Part shown: in pieces, positions 11,899-21,750 of the stretch
Layout: every line of letters starts with the position of its first letter
Position numbering within the stretch: position 1 is the stretch's first letter
Source of the DNA: Datisca glomerata
Taxonomy: Eukaryota; Streptophyta; Magnoliopsida; Cucurbitales; Datiscaceae
Assembly (NCBI GenBank): GCA_003255025.1
Contig: QANY01002976.1
Span: 3,963,541-4,027,540, forward strand
Direction of reading: 5' to 3'
Length of the DNA stretch: 64,000 nt
The notes under the pieces: model-generated
What the model saw: the letters and a program-made list of their open reading frames with translations, nothing else
Told to the model about the DNA's origin: nothing
The model's database searches: none
Made by a program: the position numbers and the translations under genes

Positions 11899-14800
11899 AT
11901 GAAGCTCTTCTGGAAAAAAAATGCCCATAGTTGTGCATCCTCTCCATGGTCTAATGGCGACGGTGGTGCTGGTGGTGCTGGTGGTGCTGGTGATGATGAT
12001 GATGATGAGATGATGGAAACGTTAGGTAGCATGTTGGGTTCAAGTGGGATGGAAAGGAATGATGAACCAGTGGAGATGATAATATTGGTCGAACAAATCA
12101 ATATGAAGAAGGAATAAACAATTTTGGTGATTTGTTTAGTGAAGTTGAACAAGAATTCTATCCCGGCTGTCGAAAGTTTTATTCAATAACTTTTCTTGTG
12201 AAATTGATGCATGCCAAGGTGCTCAATCATTGGAGTAACAATTCATTTGATCAATTGCTTGAAATTTTAAATGATTCTCATCCACATGACGTAAAAATTC
12301 TGACATAACACTATGAAGTGAAAAAGAATTTACGAGACAATCATATTTACAACTATGAATTATGTCATATCATGGTGAAGAGGTCATGCGAAGATCTCAT
12401 CAGGATGGTGATGGTGGTTGTGTTGATGGTGATGGTAATGATGGTGGTGCTAATGGCGACAGTGGCGGTGGTGGTGCTGGTGATGATGATGATGAGATGA
12501 TGGAAATGTTAGGTAGCATGTTGGGTTCAGGTGGGATGGAAAAGAATGATGAACCAGTTGGAGATGATAATATTGGTCGAACAAATCTATATGAAGAGGG
12601 AATAAACAATTTTGGTGATTTGTTTAGTGAAGTTGAACAAGAATTATATCCCAGCTGTCGAAAATTTTCTTCACCAACTTTTCTTGTGAAATTGATGCAT
12701 GCCAAGGTGCTCAATCATTGGAGTAACAAGTCATTTGATCAATTGCTTGAAATTTTAAATGATTCTCATCCACATGGCGTAAAAATTCTGACATCACAGT
12801 ATGAAGCGAAAAAGAAATTACGAGACAATCATATTTACAACTATGAATTGTGTCATATCATGGTGAAGAGTCATGCGAAGATCTCATCAGGATGGTGATG
12901 GTGATTTTGTTGAAGGTGATGATAATGATGGTGGTGCTAATGGCAACAGTGGTGGTGCTGGTGATGATGATGATGATGATGAGATGATGGAAATGTTATG
13001 TAGCATGTTGGGTTCTGGTGGGATGGAAAGGAATGATGAACTAGTTGGAGATGATAATATTGGTCGAACAAATCTATATGAAGAAGGAATAAACAATTGA
13101 AGAAGGAATAAACAATTGTGGTGATTTGTTTAGTGAAGCTGAACAAGAATTCTATCCCGACCGTCGAAAGTTTTCCTCACTAACTTTTCTTGTGAAATTG
13201 ATGTATGCCAAAGTGCTCAATCATTGGAGCAACAAGTCATTTGATCAATTGCTTGAAATTTTAAATGATTCTCATCCACATGTCGTAAAAATTATGACAT
13301 CACACTATGAAGCGAAAAGAAATTACGAGACCGAGGGTTGGGATATCACACAATTCATAGTTGTAAATATGATTGTGTCCTATTCTGGAAACAAAATTAA
13401 GGAAAGATAAATGTCCAGAATGTGGTGAACCAAGATTTAAAATAGATGATGCAATGGCAGAAGGAGAAACGTGTTAAAGTTGCAGCTGTTTTGAGACATC
13501 ATGCTGATACAGAATAATGTAACAAATTTGATAAGCAATATAGTTGGTTTGCAGAAGATGCTAGAAATGTGAGATAGGACTTGCCACTGATGGATTTAAT
13601 CCTTTCAGAAATATGAGCAACTTATATAGCATGTGAGCTGTCATATTAGTACCTTATAACCTTCCCCCTTGAAAGTGTATGAAAGAACCATTCTTCATGA
13701 TATCGTTACTAATCTCTAGTCTAAAGTTGGCTGGTAAATAAATTGATGTATATTTACAACCATTGATAGATGAGTTAAAACAATTGTGGGAGGGCGTACA
13801 AACATTTGATGTAATATTTGGACAAAATGTTTCTATGCATGCTGCTATTTTGTGGACGATAAATGACTTTCCAGCTTATGGAGATTTTTCTGGTTGGAGC
13901 ACAAAAGGATGTTTAGCTTGTCCTGTTTGTAATGAAGATACATCTTCATTGAGGTTACGGAGTAAAATATGTTACATGGGACATCGATGATATTTACCCA
14001 GTGATCATATCTAGCGAAGGAGTAAATTACATGATGGCAAATAAGAATTTCGCAATGCACCAAAGTTGACGGGGGATGATACATTGAGGTAGTTAGATAA
14101 AATTTGATTTAGAAAGTTTGGAAAAAAAACCCAAGTGGGTTAGACAAAAAAAGAAAACGTGCTTTAGATGGACTTAATTGGACCAAGAGAAGTGTATTTT
14201 TTGACTCCCATACTGGTCTAAGTTGAAAATTAGACACAAGTTAGATGTCATGCATATTGAAAAAAATATTTGTGATAATATATTAGGGACGTTGGTAAAC
14301 ATAGAAGGTAAAACAAAAGGCACTGTAAAGAATTGGATTTGGCCGACATGAAGATAAGAAGAGAATTACACCTACAACAAAAAGGGAACAAATATTTAAA
14401 ACCATATGCGTGTTACACATTAACAATTGAGGAGAAAAGAAAGTTCTGTAGATTTTTAAAATCAGTGAAGTTTCCAGATGGTTTTGTAGCAAATATATCA
14501 AGGTGTATCAACAAAGCTGATGGGAAAATATCAAGATTGAAAAGTCATGATTGTCATATTTTACTACAAAGATTCTACCAGCTGGAATTCATGGTTTTCT
14601 GCGTAAGAATGTTTGGACTGCTTTGGTTGAGTTATCTAACTACTTCAAAGAATTGTGCTCGAAGACTCTAAACTCGAAGAACTTAGACCTTCTTGGAGAG
14701 GGAATAATTTTGATTATGTGTAAGTTAGAAAGTATCTTTCCCCCAGCTTTGTTTGATATGGTACACTTGGCTGTCCATTTACCACAATAAAAAAAAGTTG

Positions 14801-16211
14801 TGTGGTCCGTTTGGCTATAGTTGGATGTACCCAATAGAAAGGTACGTTTCAACTTATTTTCACTTATTCATTAATTATATTGTACGTGAAAATATTTTTT
14901 TTATATGAAAGGAGTTTACGTACACTCAAACAATATGTTAGAAATAAAGCTCGACCAGATGGTTCAATTGCAGAACCATACATTGTTAATGAGTAGTTAA
15001 CATTTTGTTTATTGTAACTCCGAGCATTAAAACCAAATTCACGCGAAATGAGAGGAATGATGATGACTCAATTGACAACCTAAACGAGGGATCAATAACA
15101 GTCTTCACTCAATGAGCTAGCCCAATTGGTGGTACGAAAATGATTCAATTTCCTAAAAAAGAGTTAGATATCGCTTAATGGTATATGCTGAATAATTGAG
15201 ATACAACCTTACATGGTGTAAGTAAATCAATAACGCGGTTAAATTTTTCTTGTGATGGATGTTTTTACTGTCACAATCTTTAAAATTATATGAATACAAC
15301 GTGCAGAGAACACATGACTGAATTAGGGAGAAGAAGTCGAGATAACTTAATTGCACGACATAGAAATCAATTTCCTGAATGGTTTAGGACCCAAGTAAGT
15401 GTTTTGTATATATTTAGTAGTAACTTTCAATGTGAAATGTTAAATTAACTATTACTCGTGTTATTTTAATCAGATGCTGGTGTTGCATCGTCGGGGGTCA
15501 TTAGAAGCCACAAATGATTTATATGCTTTAGCATGTGCTCTGGATAATCGGGTCCGGTCATACTCTGGTTGTACTGTCAATGGTGTTCGATATCATAGTA
15601 TAGACTATGATGATCACCTAACAATCCAAAATAGTGGGATAGTAGTTCCAGGAGAACATGATGGTGAAGAGATTGAGTTTTTCGATATATTAAGAGAAGT
15701 GATTGAGATGTAAAACATACGACAAATAAGAGTTTTGTTGTTAAAATGTGACTAGTTTCACGCAAATGTAAAAAAACATAGAATTAAGAGAGATTTTGGT
15801 TTCACTTGCGTAAATGTCAGCCAAACCTGGTATGAAGCTGTGCCTTTTATCCATGCATCTCAAGCACAACAAGTCTTTTATGTTGATGATTGTAAATTTG
15901 GTGCTAATTGGAAGGTGGTGCAAAAGGTTCAACATAGACATTTATAGGATGTGCCTGAGATAGAACAAAGCATATAGCCTATTGAAATAACTTTGCAATC
16001 TATTAACCTAGACGTGTTAGAAACAATACAATTCCATAGACATGATGTGGAACCTGCTGAAATAGATTCAAATGTTGGAGTAGAAGATAATAATATTGAT
16101 GATATTGATTTTATTGACGATGAGGAAAATCGAGACGACACTTTAGTTAGTTATGATGATGATTCAGAAGATATTATACAAAGTGATGATGATACAAATT
16201 GTGAATCTTAA
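11899..16211 (+). pseudogene. CACTA TNP2-like transposase, triplicated N-terminal part, broken
   Basis: The family marks are clear. A Gly/Asp-rich segment and a TFLVKLMHAKVLNHWSNKSFDQLL segment (split here by repeat copies) lead to the transposase core at 13420-14000 (LKQLWEGVQTFD, TINDFPAYGDFSGWSTKG, CPVCNEDT). The LADMKIRRELHLQ to SHDCHILLQR region is at 14330-14600, the FPPALFD/VHLAVHLP region (DUF4218-type) at 14740-14790, and DUF4216-type segments at 15474-15950 (NSGIVVPGEHDGEEI, VFYVDDCKFGANW). An intron with GTAAGTG donor is plausible at about 15393-15473. An acidic tail ends at 16209-16211. Dozens of stops and several frame changes exclude function. The protein would bind the termini and excise the element. 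Confidence 0.9.
11945..13380 (+). repeat. 487-bp tandem triplication inside TNP2 (periods 487 and 487)
   Basis: The same block (Gly/Asp-rich codons, then the FLVKLMHAKVLNHW and HYEAKK coding segments) occurs three times. The marker GAGATGATGGAAA lies at 12007, 12494 and 12981, exactly 487 bp apart each time. Copies 1 and 2 end in a 38-bp segment (12334-12371, 12822-12859) that is the inverted version of the sequence following copy 3 (13342-13379). Copy 3 also has a 19-bp tandem duplication (13080-13098 and 13099-13117) that shifts the frame. Confidence 0.92.
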
Positions 16212-16290
16212 AGTAATGGTAAAGATCTTAGTATTTTCATTAAAACTATTAGTTGTTTTTATTGTGCCGATGATTTTATTTATGTAGGTT

Positions 16291-16870
16291 ATTATGTCTC
16301 CTGAAAGCAATCCTCGTCTTCCACTGTTGGATCCTCAAACAAATACTGATGAAGATGTTCCTCAAACAAGTATGCAATACTTATGTTTTCGTTAATTTCA
16401 AATTATGATGGTTTAAAATTAGTTTATTTTTGTTGTAGATGATGCTTCATTGTCGAGGAGGAGAGTTCGCGGGACGAGAAGAGGCGTTAAGCTAGAGAAG
16501 CTAGTGAAGGCCATGGGAAGATTACCCATCTCTGTTATTCCCCCAGCTAAAAAACCAGTTGGTCCATGGGCGGGCAAATTTAATATAGAGATTGGTGTCA
16601 TTGTACGACAATTCATACCTCTCCAATATAATGGTTGGAGCAAAGTGCTTGTAGAATTCTTGATGATTATAATTGAGCAATTGCAGGTAAATATGATAAT
16701 ATTTGTTGTTTTCTTTGTTATACGACTAAAATAGTTAAAACTTGTTTTGTTTGTAGGTCTTCTTCGTCTTTGACACGACTGATAAAACGTTGAATAAATG
16801 GATTAAGACAGAAGCAGCAAGAGCATATAGAGATCACAAATACGTGTTGCATGCACATTTCTTGTAGTTT
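16291..16870 (+). pseudogene. Second En/Spm-type gene (Ptta/TNPD-like, Transposase_24 type), 3'-truncated
   Basis: The first exon from ATG at 16291 is MSPESNPRLPLLDPQTNTDE to about 16370. A GTATGC donor and TTGTAG acceptor lead to an exon at 16441-16686 (RRRVRGTRRGVKLEKL, then FNIEIGVIVRQFIPLQYNGWS), typical of plant CACTA second-gene proteins with a basic start and VVRQ...PLQ core. A further intron (GTAAAT to TTTGTAG, about 16687-16756) leads to VFFVFDTTDKTLNKWIKTEA and a TAG at about 16867. Similarity is lost at the antisense copia LTR fragment starting near 16885. It probably encoded the element's terminal-repeat-binding partner; the exon limits are my reading. Confidence 0.75.
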
Positions 16871-16884
16871 GACGATCCGTACTA

Positions 16885-17232
16885 GTCGGATGAAATCTCA
16901 TTATATAAAGTACATTCACTAAGATGTTTATCCACATCAATGATCCAGATCTAGATCACACGCATCCATAATGCTTAGTGAACCGTACTAGCAACCATTC
17001 ATTAAAGATTTCATACTTTAATATGCTGGTGATAATTTTATTCATTATCTATGATCTTAATCCTCTCGTACTAATACAAGATCATAATCTCATTAATGAA
17101 TATAAATTTTTTAGATATTTATATGAATTATTCAACAATAATTTAAAAGAACAATTATAAGAAAAATGTATTGCTCATTAAATTTCATATAAAAAAATCA
17201 ATACACATGTTTTGAGGGTATAACCCCCAACA
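16885..17232 (-). repeat. Antisense fragment (first ~350 bp) of a copia LTR
   Basis: Read on the minus strand from 17232 it starts TGTTGGGGGTTATACCCTCA and stays alignable with the plus-strand LTR starting at 30442 over about 350 bp. Shared blocks include CCCTCAAAACATGTG, ATTCATTAATGAGA, TATTAAAGTATGAAATC and TTGCTAGTACGGTTCACTAA. It ends abruptly near 16885, inside the CACTA second gene. It is thus a truncated LTR of the same family as the element at 26.7-32 kb, in the opposite orientation. Confidence 0.9.
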
Positions 17233-17399
17233 ATCAGTATTGCAATGGATATTATTCTGGTGAGTTTCCTTTACAATGAATTTAAGTTCAATAATACTGA
17301 GCATTAAATGAGATATTATGTAAATTAAAGAATATGTGGTTTAGTTTCATTAATTATTCAATGGGGAGCTAAAGAAGTCTACTTCTGGAACTGAATTGA

Positions 17400-17790
17400 A
17401 GGTTGATTTGTAACTTTATACTATAGTTATTTGGTAATTCAGTTACAATGTGTTAGGCACTGACTAGGGGGTGTGCTGGCTGGGCTAGAGTTAGTTATGC
17501 CTTTGTTAGGAGGTAGATTGAATAAAATTATAGAGGGAGGGTCGTGGGTAGTATCTTTTGGGTGGTGAATGAATGGGAGAGACCAAACTCTCGAGCAACT
17601 TGGTGTAGGGCTTGTTTTCTCATCTTTTTTCCCTTGGTGAATTCCACCATTATTGAGTAATCAAGTTGTTTTTCTTCCCTGATATGGTCGTTCCTCTTTG
17701 TTTATCAATATTTAGGCTGCTGTTGTGTTAGATTAGAGTTTTCTTGTAGGAAAATAGTATCAAATTGGTATCACAATGTTTTGTTACCTA
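17400..17790 (+). repeat. Possible degenerate LTR end with primer-binding site
   Basis: A TGGTATCACA at 17766-17775 resembles the initiator-tRNA primer site TGGTATCAGAGC, and the sequence before it (TGTTAGGCAC at about 17450 onward) has LTR-like composition. No second copy is visible, so this rests on one short motif. Confidence 0.3.
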
Positions 17791-19250
17791 GATTGAATCA
17801 ATAATGGGTTTTATGGTGAGTTTCCTTGAGGTGGCCCCCCTCCCCCAAACACCTAATTGGGTGAATTTCTTAGATGAAACATATATTGAAGTGTGAAAAA
17901 TGAATATAAACCAGAAATTTGTGAAGTCATTGAGAATCTTTTTTATAGGCCCATCCATAACTATTAGGAAACTTTCCGTGGTTCCCTTATTTGGCTATAG
18001 ATGATTTTTTCTTGTTTGCCTGTTCTTTATTTGGTTAGATGGTTTTTTTCTTGTTTACCTGTTCTATTCATGCTATTTTCTGTACATATAAACCTTATTA
18101 TTCTTTCAATATTCAGACATACTGGAAAGTGTTGAGCAACTACAAAAATGGCATGTGTCAACAGTCAACCATGAACTATAAACCATGGATAGGCCTACTA
18201 TGCCTTTGTTTTTCTATTTCCAACTTTAAGTAACATTTTCATTCAAGATTATGAGAGAAATATTTTACAGTTCATCCATCGGGATCTTTTAGAATTTTGG
18301 AATTTATAAACGGATCATTCTGCAGTGACACTTGGTCTCCACAATTGAGTCTGCCATCAACATTAAATGAAATTGCTTTTCAGATTTATGCAATGTAAGT
18401 TCAAGTGTATTTTCCCTCTAGCCAGCTAATTCATATTTATGTAAATATATCTAGTAGTAAAGAATATACCTATGGCCTCCAGTTGCAACTTTTGCAGCAC
18501 TTCCCTTAGTTCATCAACATGTACGAGCCTTTCTCCAAGCAATTTGACACCATAAACTGATTAGAAAATAATCATTAAAGTTTACACCTATAATGGATGA
18601 GCAGGAAGAAATGGAAGGAGTTGGAAATTGGGCTTTTCATATTTTTGTCATACCTGTTATAGGTATTTCTTTTCTCTTCCGATGCTTTGCAGGTTTTTCC
18701 AAGTTTACACAATGTATATATATATAGCTAACAACTATCTTACAATAGCGCATGTGTTCGATGAGTGTCGTTGAGGGTACCCACCTCGAACTGATGAAGA
18801 AATAGCGGAGGAGGTCCTTGGAGAAATAGGGGTCTTAGACATGGAGCACCACCTATATCGTCATCCTCAAAGCATTTGAAAAGCAAGGAGAAAATTTTAC
18901 AAGCAAAATTGTCCACCATTCAAAACACACTAGGCAACTTATTGGAGGGGCTTTTAGTAATGGTTTTACTCCTCCTCGCGACAACTCATCTACTTGAACA
19001 ATTATGGTTTTGAAGTTTCTCTTAAACAACTTTAACTATGAGAAACTTCAATAATAATATTTTGAAATATTTTTTTTGAAGCTTCTTGAAAGTTGTTTAT
19101 GTTTAGAAGCGTTTTTTGGTAATTAATGTGAAATTTATGCACAATCCAAACATAATAATGATAATGTGTACTTATTTATCTATGTATGTTATTATTTTCT
19201 TGTTTCTTTTTTTGTCTAAAACTTGGTATATGAAAATATAAAAAAATTAA
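17791..19250. other. No recognised gene
   Basis: This is AT-rich DNA with short open frames only (for example 18039-18233, Phe/Cys-rich, no family). A GC-richer patch at 18760-18990 is not recognised. Nothing else is supported. Confidence 0.4.
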
Positions 19251-19254
19251 ATTA

Positions 19255-19675
19255 GTTTATAATTTTTAGTGACCAAAAGCATATTCGTCATCAGAAACTA
19301 CAGCGAGTTACTTTTGTTGCAAATACTTTTAGCGACAAAAATAGTATTCGTCGCCCTAGACAAGAGAGACAGATAAGATTCAACGACAAATAAAATAAAT
19401 TTGTCATCAAAACTTTTCGCGAAGAAAATATTTTTTGTCTCCATAGACAACAACGACAAAGAAAAATTTCATCAGCAAACCTATAGCGACGAAAAAATCT
19501 TTCGTCGCTAAAAGTTTTCTTGACGAAATAAATTCGTTGAGAAAGGCTACTACCATGCACTTTTGGCGGCAACCCTCGTGAGGAAACTTTTTTCGTCGGG
19601 AAAATTTTTGCCGACCAAATTTTATACCTTTAGCTACGAAAAATTTCGCCGCTAAAAGTCATATTTATTGTAGTG
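19255..19675 (+). repeat. CACTA terminus with palindromic subterminal repeats
   Basis: The end TTGTAGTG at 19668-19675 is the reverse complement of the CACTACAA terminal inverted repeat of plant CACTA transposons. The 400 bp before it is packed with short fold-back units built on GCGACGAAA / TTTCGTCGC. The best is the near-perfect palindrome at 19485-19509, and there are about ten degenerate copies. Subterminal arrays of this kind are the known transposase-binding regions of CACTA elements. The 3-bp target duplication cannot be tested without the other end. Confidence 0.75.
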
Positions 19676-19689
19676 AATGAATTACATGT

Positions 19690-20166
19690 CATCTTGACAT
19701 CCAGAAAAGTCAAAATCCATATAGCCTGACACTTCAAGTTTCTTTTTCCTCTTTGATATCTACAGAGATCCTAATAGCAAATGCTATATTGGGTGTATGT
19801 AAATATGAGCATGCATTAAACTCCCAACCACATATGCATAGAGAATTCTTTTCATGATCTTACCCTGGGTCATTTCTTAGACACTAAAATTTACTAAATT
19901 TATCACCTCTCAATATAGGTGCATTACACATCTATAGTGTTTCATGTTGAATCTTTTTAAAACTCTATCTATGTAAGTTCCTTGTGACAATTCGAGGATC
20001 CCACAAGATCTATCTCAATGAATCTCTATGTCAATGACAAATGAGGCTTCACAGGGGTCTCTTTCATATTAAAACTTTAGGATAAAAACTATTTAGTCTC
20101 GTGTAACACGCCAATGCCACCACCCGTAACTAATATGTCATCAACCCACAACACTAAGAATATTAC
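19690..20166 (-). pseudogene. Ty1/copia reverse transcriptase fragment, antisense
   Basis: Reading leftwards from about 20166, LVLWVDDILVTGG contains the copia reverse transcriptase catalytic box (VDD), followed by an IPYA...VGSLMHAH-like segment near 19850, in the order found in copia polyproteins. Stops occur throughout. It is a short stretch of pol on the opposite strand from the copia remnant that begins directly to its right, so the two are separate insertions. Confidence 0.75.
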
Positions 20167-20475
20167 TGGGAGAGTGAAGCTTCGGAAAGAGAGAGACTTG
20201 CTTGGCTGCCAAGAAAATATAGGAAAGTTTATTTTCTGAGTCTATTTGCATATGTCATTTTTCTCTCAAGAATCTGTATATTCTTACTCTTATTAAACCT
20301 TTTAGCCTCTTGATTATATAGTGAATTCGCAGTAGTCACAACTGGATGTAGGCTTATTACATTGATAGGTTGAAACAATATAATTTCATGGTGTCTTTCT
20401 CTCTTTCTCTTTATGTTATTGCTTGTTTGGTATCGAAGTTTTAGCTGTGTTTTATGAGGTTTTAGCACAACAAAG

Positions 20476-20487
20476 TGGTATTAGAGC
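20476..20487 (+). promoter_or_regulatory. Primer-binding site (initiator Met tRNA type) of the copia remnant
   Basis: TGGTATTAGAGC matches the plant retrotransposon primer site TGGTATCAGAGC at 11 of 12 bases and lies three bases after the LTR-like ending ACAACA. Minus-strand DNA synthesis would be primed here. Confidence 0.8.
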
Positions 20488-20571
20488 ATTTTGTGATAAA
20501 TACTCAGTTTCTGTTCAAATTTTCCTTAGACAAGTACATTAGTTCCTAAAGTGTTCGACTAAAGTTCTGAT

Positions 20572-21750
20572 TTGGCATCCTCATCTGCAAAATATGAGAT
20601 AGAAAAGTTTGATGAAACTAATAACTTTGGCATTTGGAAAATGAAAATGCTGGCCTTATAAGGAAACCTAGGACTTGATGAAGCTCTAGGAGATGAAAGT
20701 AAAATGCCTGATACCTACAATGAAGAGAAAAAGAAGGATATTATGAAGAGAGCTTATAATACCCTGATTCTCAACTTGAGTGATAAAGTTCTAAGAGAAA
20801 TAGTGAAGATGAAAATAATAGCGGGGGTGTGGCTTAAGTTAGAAAGCTTGTACATAACCATGACATTATCAAGTAGGTTGTATCTTAAGGCCAAATTATT
20901 CACATACAAGATGCCATAAGGGAAAAATCTTCAGGATCATATAGATGAGTTTAATAAATTGTGTTTAGGCTCGAGAAATATCCAAGTTGACTACGATGAT
21001 GAAGATAAGGCATTAGTTTTGTTGCATTCCCTGTCAAAGTCATATGAAAAATTTGTTGACATTCTGAAACATGGCAGAGAAACCCCTTTCCCTAGAAGTT
21101 ATAGTTGGTGCACTTAACTCTAAAGACCTACAAAGGAGAAATGAACAGAAAGAGCAGGGTGGAGATATTTTAGTGGCTAGAGGCAGAGCTGAGAAAAGAG
21201 AAACTAGAGTAAAAGGAAAGTCCAGATAAAAATCAAAAGTGGGAAAAAAGTTCAGATGCTACCATTTTCATGAGGACTGACATATCAGAAGACTTTGTCC
21301 CAATAGAAAGAAACAAGCAAAGGAGAAAGACATTGTTGGTGGAGATGTTGCAGTGGTAAAAGATGGTCATGCTAGTGCTGGTGTACTGGAAGTCACTACA
21401 AAGAACTTTGATAAGCACAGGGTATTAGATTCTGGGTGCTCATTTCACACGACTCCCAATATATATTGGTTTGAAATCTTCAAGGAAATATAAGGTGGCA
21501 AAGTCCTCCTAGGTGATGACAAAGAATGCAAGGTAACTAGTATTGGGACAATCTGAATAAGGACTCACGATGGGGTGGAAAGAATTCTCAGTGAAGTGAG
21601 ATTTGTACCAAATTTAAATAGATATCTAATTTCTCTTGGTGTGTTAGATCAGAATCAGTACACTTTCAAAGGAGGAGATGAGATTTTGAAAATAACCAAG
21701 GGATCAATGGTAGTTATGAAGGGCATTAAAGAAAATGACATATATGTGCT
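20572..21750 (+). pseudogene. copia gag-protease-pre-integrase, broken
   Basis: The gag starts with ASSSAKYEIEKFDETNNFGIW after a TTG where an ATG is expected (20572-20574). An open stretch at 20704-20919 carries the KAYNTLILNLSDKVLRE-type gag core (first residue differs here). A Cys/His knuckle region is at about 21250-21300 (RCYHF...). The protease motif DSGCSFHT is at about 21428. LSEVRFVPNLNRYLISLGVL and the ITKGSMVVMKG pre-integrase motif are at 21587-21725. Multiple stops and frame changes occur between 20919 and 21575. The remaining pol is replaced by the tandem array. Confidence 0.85.

Larger units (their letters stand above)
11899..19675 (+). mobile_element. CACTA (En/Spm) transposon remains, nested and decayed
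   Basis: A TNP2-type transposase pseudogene (11899-16211) and a second En/Spm-type gene (16291-16870) share the plus strand in the order usual for plant CACTA elements. A canonical CACTA terminus, read inwards as CACTACAATAAATATGAC, ends at 19675 and is preceded by palindromic subterminal repeats. An antisense copia LTR fragment (16885-17232) and unknown DNA sit between the second gene and that terminus. The matching left terminus was not found. Linking the terminus to these genes is inference; it could belong to a separate non-autonomous element. Confidence 0.6.

Noticed and set aside
12400..13146. Minus-strand Ser/Pro-rich frames (up to 104 codons) opposite the TNP2 repeats
   Set aside because: They are the antisense of Gly/Asp-coding GAT/GGT repeats and recur with the triplication; not genes.
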